The notes beneath the pieces were generated by a model. The model did not search any database and was not told where the DNA came from. It saw only the letters and a program-made list of their open reading frames with translations. Source: Phycisphaerae bacterium (GTDB lineage Bacteria > Planctomycetota > Phycisphaerae > Sedimentisphaerales > Anaerobacaceae). From it: 64,000 nt of DNA. The translations under genes and the position numbers were made by a program. The stretch covers positions 62,001-126,000 of the forward strand of contig JAUWAY010000001.1 of NCBI GenBank assembly GCA_030601845.1, written 5' to 3'. Of this stretch, positions 18,694-26,650 are shown in pieces. Within the stretch, counting starts at the first letter, position 1. Each line of letters opens with the position of its first letter.

Positions 18694-19521
18694 TTACATT
18701 TGGCGTGTAGAGTCTCGTTTGAGGACGATTCCGCGAAATCGCCAGATTTTCTCGAACTGTTTGTGAGACATATCCTGTTTGCCATAGACAGGGTCGGCGA
18801 TGATGACCATCCGGTCTGAGACTTCGAGGACAGCGACACAATGGTCCAGCAAAAATGCCTCCCTTACAACAGCGAGGGTGATGCCGGAGTCCTTTAGCTG
18901 AGCAATCGAATCGAAGTATCGGTACTGACATTCCAGGCCTTCATCGGCGTAGTGTTCTTGAAGGGCAGTGTACAGACACCAGGGAAGCGTGCCCGTGAGG
19001 GGACTTGTGTGGGCAAGCACGGCAATTTGTCCCTCGTGGGCGGAAAGGCCTAACTTTCTAAGGGCTGTTACCGCCGCAGCGGGGCCGCAGGTATAACTTC
19101 TGCTCTGGATGCAAATGCCGTTCGAATCGAGCTGTGTCTGAAGATTTGCCAAATCATCTTTAAGTAAAGCCGGAACAAGAAAAGGTGAAATGGAAAAACA
19201 AGCTACAAACACGGCCATCAAGATGCAAGTTACTAACTTATCACACTTGCGAGGCAGACGTGACAGTGGTGTGGTCAGGCCCATAGTAATGGCAAGGGAC
19301 AAAATGACAAATTTGATCCGCCCGGCTGCGAGCCAGGAGAATGGCGGCAAAAAGCCCAGGGTACCGTTGCATCTTGCTATTACCAAGACCGCAATAAGCA
19401 CAAAAGGCAACAAATAGCCGTATAGCCAATAAGATTTTTCAAGGCGTGAGAACATCCTGCCCAGGATGACTCCCAAAATGGCTACTAAGGTAACACCTAT
19501 GGTTTCGAGCCAAAGATCCAT
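18694..19521 (-). CDS. Membrane protein with C39-like cysteine peptidase domain
   Basis: 275 aa from ATG 19521 (MDLWLETIGVTLVAILGV), with GGGAG upstream; the ORF's earlier start is less likely. Four to five membrane helices fill the first ~135 residues. The C-terminal domain has the C39 peptidase triad pattern: SRSYTCGPAAAVTAL (catalytic Cys), FLLDHCVAVLEVSD (His) and IIADPVYGKQ (Asp). C39 domains cleave double-glycine leaders in bacteriocin exporters, but here there is no ABC transporter or leader-peptide gene nearby. The active-site environment suggests a working protease; the substrate is unknown. It is transcribed away from the glycosidase gene at 19830. Confidence 0.8.
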   Translation of the reverse strand: MDLWLETIGVTLVAILGVILGRMFSRLEKSYWLYGYLLPFVLIAVLVIARCNGTLGFLPPFSWLAAGRIKFVILSLAITMGLTTPLSRLPRKCDKLVTCILMAVFVACFSISPFLVPALLKDDLANLQTQLDSNGICIQSRSYTCGPAAAVTALRKLGLSAHEGQIAVLAHTSPLTGTLPWCLYTALQEHYADEGLECQYRYFDSIAQLKDSGITLAVVREAFLLDHCVAVLEVSDRMVIIADPVYGKQDMSHKQFEKIWRFRGIVLKRDSTRQM

Positions 19522-19829
19522 CTTTTTCTCCCGAACAGAAATCCGTTTCAGGGAACCCGGCCTAAAGGTGCCGAATACGGCTACCACCGCTCCACCACTT
19601 TAAGCCCGATAATATAAAACATTAGGACTCAAAATCAAGAAGATTATCTGAAAATGTGCCAAATTGTGTAAAAACTTTACTGGTTTGGCTGCAAGTGATG
19701 TATATTAAATGAATTACATCTCTGTGGTAACGTGAATATCAGGCGGAAGCAAAGCGGTCCTGGATATGAAAAAGTCAGGGCTGGTGAAAAGAGTAAGATT
19801 AAGACAAAAGTCAGGATGAGGCAGCTTTT

Positions 19830-21221
19830 ATGAGATACCGCAAACTAATGACAATTCTAATAGCCATTTGTGCAATCGCGTGCACAGATACTGCTAAGGC
19901 CGGCTGGAGTACAAAAAAGAAGATAGAGATTTGTACGGCGAATCCGGCATATTGGCAATATGACGAGAAACCAGTGCTGCTGCTGGGTGGCAGCAAAAAC
20001 GACAATCTCTTTCAGAATCCCGATCTGAAAAAGCATCTGGATTTGCTTAAGTCCGTGGGTGGTAACTACATTCGAAACACGATGAGTTCACGAAATGATA
20101 AAGGGTTTGAAGTTCAGCCGTTCAAGAAGTTATCGAGCGGAAAGTATGACCTTGACCGGTGGAACGAGGAATACTGGAAGCGGTTCCATAATATGCTGAG
20201 GTGGACACAAGAACGGGATATTATCGTTCAGATAGAGGTCTGGGCGACATTCGACTACTATCAGGACAACTGGGCGGTCAATCCGTTCAACCCGAAGAAC
20301 AACATCAACTATACCGCTGAGGAAACGGGGTTGCCTGTGCAGGTCAACAGCCATCCGATGCGGTGTGGGAATAATTTTTTCTGGTCGGTGCCGGCGGAAA
20401 GAAACCAGAAAACCGTGCTCAAGTTCCAGCAGCGCTTTGTGGACAAAATGCTTTCCTATTCGCTGAGGTTTGGCCACGTGCTCTACTGTATGAACAACGA
20501 GACGTCGGTCACGCCGGAGTGGGGAAAATACTGGTCGCAATACATCAAGGCAAAGGCGAAGAAGACCGGCGTTAAGGTTCACACCACGGAGATGTGGAAG
20601 AGGCAGGATATGGCGGCAGGCATCGATAACAGGTATCACGACCCTGTGGCTTATTCATTCGTTGACATTTCGCAGAATAACCACCAAAAAGGGCAAGGGC
20701 ACTGGGACGATATGCAGCGTCAGCGACAGTTTATAGCCAGCCAAATTTGCCCGGTCAACAACGTAAAAATCTATGGCGCTGACGAGTATGGACGGTTCGG
20801 CATGGACCGGGATGGTATGGAGCGGTTCTGGCGGAATATTTTCGGCGGGATGGCGTCGGCACGGTTCCATCGCCCACCTGCGGGGCTTGGGCTTAGTGAA
20901 AAGGCACAGGCCAATATCCGGAGCATGCGACTGCTCACGGATGAGATGGATATCTTCAGATGTGCACCTGGCAATGATTTGCTCTCGGACAGGAAGCCCA
21001 ACGAGGCCTACTGCCTGGCGAACCCTGGTAAGGAATACGCGGTCTATTTTCCGGATGGTGGAGAAGTTGTGCTGGATATAGAGTCGCTGAAGAAGCCGGC
21101 TACGGTCCGGTGGCTGGATATTATGAAAAGCCGATGGAAAAAACCCCAAAAGATTGATGCGCGAGACAAAATGACATTGCAGTGCCCATCGCGAGGATAT
21201 TGGGCGGTTCTGGTTCAATAG
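19830..21221 (+). CDS. Exported glycoside hydrolase-like protein (TIM-barrel, collagen-binding-like end)
   Basis: 463 aa with a signal peptide (about 1-25, cut near AKAG). The fold reads as a (beta/alpha)8 barrel of clan GH-A type: VLLLGGSKNDNLFQ strand, NYIRNTMSSRNDKG, then IVQIEVWATFDYYQDNW, the motif LYCMNNETSVTPEW (Asn-Glu, a typical acid/base position) and KIYGADEYGRFG (a second Glu, a possible nucleophile). The last ~90 residues are a small beta domain ending in YWAVLV, like the putative collagen-binding domain found after DUF4038-type glycosidases. It is therefore a probable polysaccharide-degrading enzyme acting outside the cytoplasm, substrate unknown. xseA starts only 16 nt downstream. 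The 308-bp region upstream has no gene. Confidence 0.75.
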   Translation: MRYRKLMTILIAICAIACTDTAKAGWSTKKKIEICTANPAYWQYDEKPVLLLGGSKNDNLFQNPDLKKHLDLLKSVGGNYIRNTMSSRNDKGFEVQPFKKLSSGKYDLDRWNEEYWKRFHNMLRWTQERDIIVQIEVWATFDYYQDNWAVNPFNPKNNINYTAEETGLPVQVNSHPMRCGNNFFWSVPAERNQKTVLKFQQRFVDKMLSYSLRFGHVLYCMNNETSVTPEWGKYWSQYIKAKAKKTGVKVHTTEMWKRQDMAAGIDNRYHDPVAYSFVDISQNNHQKGQGHWDDMQRQRQFIASQICPVNNVKIYGADEYGRFGMDRDGMERFWRNIFGGMASARFHRPPAGLGLSEKAQANIRSMRLLTDEMDIFRCAPGNDLLSDRKPNEAYCLANPGKEYAVYFPDGGEVVLDIESLKKPATVRWLDIMKSRWKKPQKIDARDKMTLQCPSRGYWAVLVQ

Positions 21222-21237
21222 TGAGTTTGCCGGTTAT

Positions 21238-22596
21238 ATGCGACAGACGCAGAAGAAAACCAAAATATATACGGTCAGCCAGGTTAATTCGCTAATCAAG
21301 GGGATTCTGGAAAATAATCTGCCCGGGCGGCTGACCGTCACGGGCGAGATAACGGACTGGAAACTGCATAGCAGCGGGCACTGCTACTTTCTGCTCAAAG
21401 ATGAATTTTCGCAACTGCCTTGTGTTATGTGGAAAAGCAAGTTCAGCAAGGTCAAATTCGAGCCGGAAAACGGGTTGGCAATAATAGCTAAGGGCCACAT
21501 CGATGTCTATTCGCCGCAGGGCAAATACCAGTTCTACGTTGAATCGATGCAGCCGGCCGGAGTTGGCGCGCTGCAGCTGGCTTTTGAGCAGATGGTCAGG
21601 CGGCTTGAAAAGCAGGGTCTTTTTGACGACGTGCACAAGAAGGCGTTGCCGGCATATCCGGAAAGAATAGGGATATTGACCAGCGAATCGGGGGCGGCGG
21701 TGGAAGATATTAAGGACAGTATTTGGAACCGCTGGCCCTGCGTGAGATTGTTTCTATATCCGGTTTTGGTTCAGGGCGAAGGAGCAGCGGAAGAGATTGC
21801 GTCAGCCATCAGGGATGTAAACAGACGTAATAAAAAACTGAAATTGGATGTTCTGATTGTCGGCAGGGGCGGCGGGTCACTGGAGGATTTATGGGCGTTC
21901 AACGAGGAGGTTCTGGCCAGAGCGATTTTTGATTCAAAGATACCTATCATAAGTGCGGTTGGCCACGAGGTTGACACCACAATCGCGGACTTGGTTGCCG
22001 ATGCGAGGGCATCCACACCGACAAAAGCCGGCGTTGTCGCAGTTCCGGATATGCAGGAAGTTTTAGGGCAGTTGGTTAGTATGGAACGCAGATTAACAAG
22101 CCAGGCAAAGGCGAAGGTGAAACTGGCACAGCAGAATCTGGAAATTATTTTGGCTAATGCCGTATTCAGACATCCGCTTTTGCCGGTGCGTAACGCCGAG
22201 CAGCAGTTGGATGAGCTTGGTGTGAAGCTGGCCGATTTGATGAAACAAGTGCTGGTCGAGGCACGGGAGAAGTTACACGCAGGTTACGAGCAGGTCAGAA
22301 AGATTGAGCCGCATCGGCTTTTAGGCAAAAAAACGGTCGATTTGAATAATTTGAAAAACCGGGCGAGTGCAGCGATGCTGACCGTCATTAACAGGTGCCG
22401 CTTGCAGCTTACATCGCAGGTAAATCTGTTGGCGGGACTGAATCCAAAATCGGTTTTGCAGCGGGGATACAGTATTACCACCAACAAAAAGACCGGCCTT
22501 TTGGTGAGGAATTTAGAGGATATTCGAATCGGAGATTATCTGATTACCGAACTTGCAGACGAAAAATTGATTGAAAGTGAAGTAACGAAGAAATAA
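21238..22596 (+). CDS. xseA: Exodeoxyribonuclease VII large subunit
   Basis: 452 aa, ATG start. The N-terminal OB-fold (VSQVNSLIKGILENNLPGRLTVTGEITDWK) binds single-stranded DNA. The catalytic core holds RIGILTSESGAAVEDI, LDVLIVGRGGGSLEDLWAFNEE and SAVGHEVDTTIADLVADARASTPTKA, which are the family hallmarks. A long coiled-coil arm (about 275-400) is where the small XseB subunits bind. ExoVII degrades single-stranded DNA from both ends and acts in repair and mutation avoidance. Its partner xseB is normally adjacent but here lies 2 kb away at 24636, beyond a divergently oriented HNH gene pair. Confidence 0.96.
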   Translation: MRQTQKKTKIYTVSQVNSLIKGILENNLPGRLTVTGEITDWKLHSSGHCYFLLKDEFSQLPCVMWKSKFSKVKFEPENGLAIIAKGHIDVYSPQGKYQFYVESMQPAGVGALQLAFEQMVRRLEKQGLFDDVHKKALPAYPERIGILTSESGAAVEDIKDSIWNRWPCVRLFLYPVLVQGEGAAEEIASAIRDVNRRNKKLKLDVLIVGRGGGSLEDLWAFNEEVLARAIFDSKIPIISAVGHEVDTTIADLVADARASTPTKAGVVAVPDMQEVLGQLVSMERRLTSQAKAKVKLAQQNLEIILANAVFRHPLLPVRNAEQQLDELGVKLADLMKQVLVEAREKLHAGYEQVRKIEPHRLLGKKTVDLNNLKNRASAAMLTVINRCRLQLTSQVNLLAGLNPKSVLQRGYSITTNKKTGLLVRNLEDIRIGDYLITELADEKLIESEVTKK

Positions 22597-23053
22597 GAAA
22601 AGCCACAGAGTGCACAGAGGCCACAGAGATATAAATAAAATAGCCATAGAGGGCACAAAGAGCACAGAGATATTATAAAAAAATTGCCACGAAGACACGA
22701 AAAAATTAAACCACGGACTTCACGAATTACGCGGAGAAATAAAGCAAAAGTGGAAATCAAAATAAGTTATTGTTTTATAAGCTCAAGTTTGCTAAAGTTC
22801 TGTAGATGCCCCGAGAGAAAATCTATGAGATAAAAACAGCTTAAATATTTATCCGAGAGAGCGAAAGTATTATAGAAACTGACCAAAAATATTTGCCAAG
22901 CGAAAATAGAATCGTTTGGTTAGCCCCGCGGAGACTGGTTTTTCGGATAGTTGCAATAAACAATGAACTTGCTTTATTCGCGCCTTAGCGTTGAAAAATG
23001 GAATATATATAAATATGCTGTCACCGGATTTCAGGATTACGGACTACTGTATT
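22597..23053. other. Repeat-rich spacer, no gene seen
   Basis: The stretch after xseA contains 9-nt repeats of the CCACAGAGT/GCACAGAGG type (22603-22640) and phrases such as CCACGAAGACACGAA, which are common dispersed spacer repeats. The remainder is AT-rich with no credible ORF. Confidence 0.6.
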
Positions 23054-23752
23054 TTATGCTACAGTATCTTTCACTGTGGCACAAAATATAAAGGATTTCC
23101 AGAACAACATTAACAAGAGACGAAAACCTTTACCTTGAAAATTAATGTGCGAATGAGCAAACACATCAGGACAAACACCAGCAAGATGGTTCAACTGCAA
23201 AGCAAATTTATATGGCTCGATAATTTCGGAAGGCTTAGCGTAGAAATCCATGCGGATAATCTGCTGTTCCTCAAAATATCGCTCTGTAGATAAAAAAAGA
23301 ATTCCCCGAGCAATCTTTGCAGCAACCCTTTCAATTCGCCCTCCATCGAGAGTAAATCGAGACAAGCCATCTGGCAAGTGTATACCTCTTTCGGTTGTGG
23401 TAACTGCCGTCGAAAGAATTTTCTGAATTATATTACGCGTCTGTGGTTTTTGCGCTCTTCTTTGGATATCTTTAGAACATAAACTTCCCATCCGAGGATT
23501 GTTTATAGTGATTATTGGATACAGCGAATGATAAAAATATTCCTCATCCTGCTTGTAGTCTTCGTTACAAGCCTTATGAGAAGGTGCGAGATTTAAGTTA
23601 AGGTTTCGCGACGCACGAACCCGTTTCGGGTAAAACTGCTTAGGAGGAACATGATCCATTGACAGTTCCATTGCATTGTTTTTGAGGTTAGACTCTATTG
23701 CCTTGCCACAAAGATAGCAAATACATTTAGTAGAGGTTTTTGCCATTATCAT
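23054..23752 (-). CDS. HNH-family endonuclease-like protein
   Basis: 232 aa from the ATG at 23752, which overlaps the previous gene's stop as ATGA; the ORF track starts five codons earlier. The N-terminus has CYLCGKAIES, then SMDHVPPKQFYPKRVR, then LNLAPSHKACNEDYKQDE. That is Cys-x2-Cys, a DH pair and a His-x2-Cys-Asn block, the ordered parts of a zinc-stabilised HNH nuclease. The C-terminal 130 residues are unrecognised. It is translationally coupled to a 123-aa protein upstream. The pair is AT-rich and sits between xseA and xseB in the opposite orientation, so it is probably acquired. A defence or mobile-element role is a guess from that context. Confidence 0.75.
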   Translation of the reverse strand: MIMAKTSTKCICYLCGKAIESNLKNNAMELSMDHVPPKQFYPKRVRASRNLNLNLAPSHKACNEDYKQDEEYFYHSLYPIITINNPRMGSLCSKDIQRRAQKPQTRNIIQKILSTAVTTTERGIHLPDGLSRFTLDGGRIERVAAKIARGILFLSTERYFEEQQIIRMDFYAKPSEIIEPYKFALQLNHLAGVCPDVFAHSHINFQGKGFRLLLMLFWKSFIFCATVKDTVA

Positions 23753-24120
23753 TCCGAAAGATTGCATTCCGCCTCAAAGAGAGAATCTCGAACTTCGGAA
23801 ATGGATTTACAAGGGAGTAGTCGGTCACGAAGGATATCCAAGGGATGTTTTGGCTCCAAGGCCGATGGATCTTGAAACATTATCATCATCTTGCGAACAT
23901 AATGTTCATAACCACCAGCCATTGTGGGATTATATTCCCAAATCGTTTGGATGGGCCAGAAGCCGAAAAAGACAAGCTTTTTTATTTTAACACTTGGCAT
24001 CGGAACGGTCACTATAGAGATAAGCACTCTCTCGCCATTATCAAGCTTGATTTGGCAATAGCATAGATAATCATTATTTGCATATGTAACTACCTTTCCC
24101 ATATAACCGCTCCAAGGCAT
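23749..24120 (-). CDS. Small protein of unknown function coupled to the HNH gene
   Basis: 123 aa, ATG start. No signal peptide or membrane helix. The first half is beta-rich (VTYANNDYLCYCQIKLDNGERVLISIVTVP), the second half is helical and acidic at the end. I do not recognise the family. Its stop codon overlaps the HNH gene start by 4 nt, so both are made together and may interact. Candidates include a specificity subunit or an inhibitor of the nuclease; neither is supported by a motif. Confidence 0.65.
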   Translation of the reverse strand: MPWSGYMGKVVTYANNDYLCYCQIKLDNGERVLISIVTVPMPSVKIKKLVFFGFWPIQTIWEYNPTMAGGYEHYVRKMMIMFQDPSALEPKHPLDILRDRLLPCKSISEVRDSLFEAECNLSE

Positions 24121-24204
24121 TACAAATCATGATACAACTTTCATTGATTTTATACTGCCATTATCCTCCCAATTGTCGCCAAAGACAAGCCAATTTTCGC
24201 CGCT

Positions 24205-24233
24205 TCCGCCTTCGCCGAGGCTACGGCGGACAA
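24205..24233 (-). repeat. REP-like palindromic element (copy 1)
   Basis: The minus strand carries TTGTCCGCC, a 12-nt centre and GCGAAGGCGGA, with TCCGCC/GGCGGA able to form a stem. It matches 50009-50037 at 26 of 29 positions, in opposite orientation. Confidence 0.75.
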
Positions 24234-24463
24234 GCGTCGTTCGTGAATAGTATCTCGTAGTTAAATTGGCCTGAATAAGGCCAATAAATGAGTTTTTGGC
24301 CTAAAAATGAATTAGTGCCAATTCGTGTTAACTTGTGCCCATTGGTATTCGTGGCTAATCCTTTTGTGCTTTTTTACGGCTAATTTTCTCTATTGCAGAA
24401 AGCCAAACCCAATGGTATATAATTATGTGTCCTGCTGACGGCCGGTAGGTGCTTAAAAACAAA

Positions 24464-24622
24464 TTAAAAATTAACGTATTGTGCGAGTTTCCAAAAACGC
24501 TGTTTTTAGCTCAATAATAAGGCTAATTTTTGGGTTTCAGCCCAACAGTTTTATCAAAACCTTGCTTTTGAGCTATAAATCAAGATTCCTATAAAAAACT
24601 CGCACAACGCGTTAAAAATTAA
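24464..24622. mobile_element. MITE-like element, 137 bp with terminal inverted repeats
   Basis: The core 24475-24611 has 16-bp ends, CGTATTGTGCGAGTTT on the left and the reverse complement of CGCGTTGTGCGAGTTT on the right, identical at 14 of 16 positions. Inside, TAGCTCAA and TTGAGCTA are again mirrored, so the whole element can fold into a long imperfect hairpin. It is flanked on both sides by the direct repeat TTAAAAATTAA (24464-24474 and 24612-24622), as expected for an 11-bp target duplication. It encodes nothing. It lies 13 nt before the xseB ATG region and could affect that gene's expression. Confidence 0.8.
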
Positions 24623-24635
24623 GGAAATTTGAGAT

Positions 24636-24878
24636 ATGAGCGAAAAACAAAAAAATGATATTGGCAAATTGAGCTTTGAAGAGGCGATTAAGGAGCTTAC
24701 CGGCATTGTGGGTAAGATAGAGCAAGGCGAAATTGCCCTGGCCGATAGTCTCGGGCAGTATGAAAGAGGGATGGCCTTGATTAAACATTGCAGGGGCATA
24801 TTGCAGAAAGCCGAGAAACGAATTGAGAAGATATCCAAAGAAGAGGAGTCAGGAGGAAAAAGAAAAACACACGAATAA
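24636..24878 (+). CDS. xseB: Exodeoxyribonuclease VII small subunit
   Basis: 80 aa, the usual size. The hallmark LSFEEAIKELTGIVGKIEQGEIALADSLGQYERGM is present, with a charged C-terminal tail (RIEKISKEEESGGKRK). Several XseB copies bind the coiled-coil arm of XseA. The MITE-like element ends just upstream, and the normal xseA-xseB adjacency is broken by about 2 kb of inserted DNA, so XseB must now be expressed from its own promoter or from within the insertion. Confidence 0.95.
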   Translation: MSEKQKNDIGKLSFEEAIKELTGIVGKIEQGEIALADSLGQYERGMALIKHCRGILQKAEKRIEKISKEEESGGKRKTHE

Positions 24879-24920
24879 CGGATGAAATTCTGTGACTCGA
24901 TTCTCATTGTTGGTTTTATC

Positions 24921-24955
24921 GAGTCACGAGGCACGAGCGACGAGTCACGAAAAAA
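24921..24955. repeat. Heptanucleotide tract (GAGTCAC type) abutting tRNA-Leu
   Basis: Five 7-nt units (GAGTCAC, GAGGCAC, GAGCGAC, GAGTCAC, GAAAAAA) end exactly one base before the first nucleotide of the tRNA gene. Confidence 0.85.
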
Positions 24956-25039
24956 GCGAGCGTGGCGGAATTGGCAGACGCGCAAGGTTTAGGTCCTTGT
25001 GTCCTTAGGGACGTGGAGGTTCGAATCCTCTCGCTCGCA
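24956..25039 (+). tRNA. trnL-UAG: tRNA-Leu (anticodon UAG)
   Basis: 84 nt. The acceptor GCGAGCG pairs with CGCTCGC, with A as discriminator. The anticodon stem CAAGG/CCTTG encloses the loop TTTAGGT, giving anticodon TAG for CUA codons. A long variable arm (TGTCCTTAGGGACG) is typical of class II tRNAs, and the T-arm is GAGG-TTCGAAT-CCTC. CCA is not encoded. Confidence 0.96.
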
Positions 25040-25088
25040 GTTTTTATAGAGAGTACAATTCCATCGAGAATGCAAAGGGAGACATAAG

Positions 25089-26528
25089 ATGAAATACCAT
25101 CAAACCAGAAGACAATTTTTGAAGGCTGTTGGCCTGGGAGCGGCGTCACTGGCGGTGCCGGGAGACGTGTTGGCCGGCAAAAGGCCGGCGCGAAAACCAA
25201 ACGTGCTGTTGTACGTAGTAGACGACCAAGGCAGCGATGATGCGGGCTGTTACGGCAACCGCGTAATTAAGACGCCCGGTCTCGATTTGCTGGCCAGCGA
25301 GGGGACGGTCTTTACGCACGGCTTCTGCACCACCGCCAGCTGCAGCGCCAGCCGGTCGGTGATTCTGTCGGGCCAGTACAATCACGCCACCGGCCAGTAC
25401 GGCCACATGCACAGCTACCACCACTTTGTGAGTTTTCCGAACATCAAGACTCTGCCGGTGCTGCTGGCCGGCGCTGGATACCGTACCATCTCGGTGGGCA
25501 AGTATCACGTGGCGCCGGAGGAGGTTTATCACTTTCAGCACTACCCCACCGGTAATCGGCTCCGGCCGGCGGAGCGACAGAAAGACGGCTCACCGGTGCA
25601 GATGGCCGAGATTTGCAGGGAATTTATTGCCGCCGACAAGAGGCCGTTTTTTCTCTACTTCTGCACGCACGAACCGCACCGTCCATTTCAACGTGAAGGC
25701 TCGGACACGTTCGACCCAAAGGACGTAATCGTCCCACCATATCTGCCGGATACGCCCGAGTGCCGGGAAGAGCTGGCCAAGTACTATGGGTCCGTGCAGC
25801 GTGCCGACAGCGGGCTTGTCCGGCTGATGGAAATCCTCAGAGAGACCGGCCACTGGGACGATACGATGATAATCTATATCTCCGACAACGGTATTGCATT
25901 TCCCGGGGCCAAGACGACTTTGTATGAGCCGGGTATGCGACTGCCCTGTGTTGTGCGCAATCCCTTCGCGAAAAAGAAAGGGGTCGTGACGGACGCGATG
26001 GTTACCTGGGCCGACATCACGCCGACCATACTCGATTTTGCCGGTGCGATGCCCGATGAGGCAGATTTCCACGGCCGGTCGTTTTTGTCAGTGTTGGAAA
26101 AGGAGCACCCCCGCCGTTTTGCTTTGCAAAGACGAAGCAGCGGGGACTGGAACGAAATTTACGCATCACATACATTCCACGAAATAACGATGTATTACCC
26201 AATGCGTGTTGTGCGTGGGCGGCGCTACAAGCTGCTCTGGAACATCGCACACGGTTTGAGTTATCCGTTTGCCTCCGACCTATGGGAGTCGGCGACCTGG
26301 CAGGGTATCTTGAAACGCGGTGAGAAAGTATATGGCCGGCGCAGCATCGAGGCGTACCTTCACCGGCCGAAATCCGAGCTGTACGACCTGCAAAACGACC
26401 CCCACGAGGTCAAGAACCTGGCAGACGACCCAAAGCACGCCAAGGTCCTGGAAGAACTTAAGAGCAAGCTAAAGGCCTTCCAGGAGCGCACCAAAGACCC
26501 GTGGATTCTCAAGTGGGAGTATGAATAA
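25089..26528 (+). CDS. Tat-exported sulfatase (S1 family, N-sulfoglucosamine sulfohydrolase-like)
   Basis: 479 aa. The N-terminus HQTRRQFLKAVGLGAASLAVPG is a twin-arginine signal. The metal-site motif VLLYVVDDQGSDDAGCYGN is followed by CSASRSVILSGQ, with Cys85 in the C-x-A-x-R site that is oxidised to formylglycine; Ala replaces the more common Pro, as in part of the SGSH-like S1_8 group. Further active-site parts are GKYHVAPEE, HEPHRPFQ and IIYISDNGIAFPGAKTT. The enzyme would remove sulfate from sulfated glycans outside the cytoplasm. A maturation enzyme (anSME or FGE) is required and is not in this window. GC content is higher than in the neighbours. It fits with the GH117-like and other hydrolase genes downstream. 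Confidence 0.9.
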   Translation: MKYHQTRRQFLKAVGLGAASLAVPGDVLAGKRPARKPNVLLYVVDDQGSDDAGCYGNRVIKTPGLDLLASEGTVFTHGFCTTASCSASRSVILSGQYNHATGQYGHMHSYHHFVSFPNIKTLPVLLAGAGYRTISVGKYHVAPEEVYHFQHYPTGNRLRPAERQKDGSPVQMAEICREFIAADKRPFFLYFCTHEPHRPFQREGSDTFDPKDVIVPPYLPDTPECREELAKYYGSVQRADSGLVRLMEILRETGHWDDTMIIYISDNGIAFPGAKTTLYEPGMRLPCVVRNPFAKKKGVVTDAMVTWADITPTILDFAGAMPDEADFHGRSFLSVLEKEHPRRFALQRRSSGDWNEIYASHTFHEITMYYPMRVVRGRRYKLLWNIAHGLSYPFASDLWESATWQGILKRGEKVYGRRSIEAYLHRPKSELYDLQNDPHEVKNLADDPKHAKVLEELKSKLKAFQERTKDPWILKWEYE

Positions 26529-26603
26529 TCGCGGATTCCGCGAGAGGCTGCTTGTGTGTTGGCTGGGAACCGAAAGGTCAAAGCCTTGTCATCGCATAGG
26601 CGA

Positions 26604-26650
26604 CAGGCAAACAACAGCAAGGCCGTGTGGTATAAATTTAAGGGAACAAA
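26604..26650 (+). repeat. Duplicated leader, copy 1 (before the S8 protease)
   Basis: The segment from CAGGCAA to the start codon contains AGCAAGG, GTGTGGTATAAATTTA and an AAGGGA ribosome-binding site. It is repeated with a few changes and a 3-nt gap at 28297-28340, before the permease gene. Confidence 0.75.

Noticed and set aside
18694-19521. Bacteriocin exporter locus
   Set aside because: The C39-like domain stands alone. No ABC transporter, immunity gene or double-glycine leader peptide was found nearby.
24464-24622. Rho-independent terminator
   Set aside because: The stem is too long and AT-rich, with no T-run after it; the flanking direct repeats fit a MITE better.
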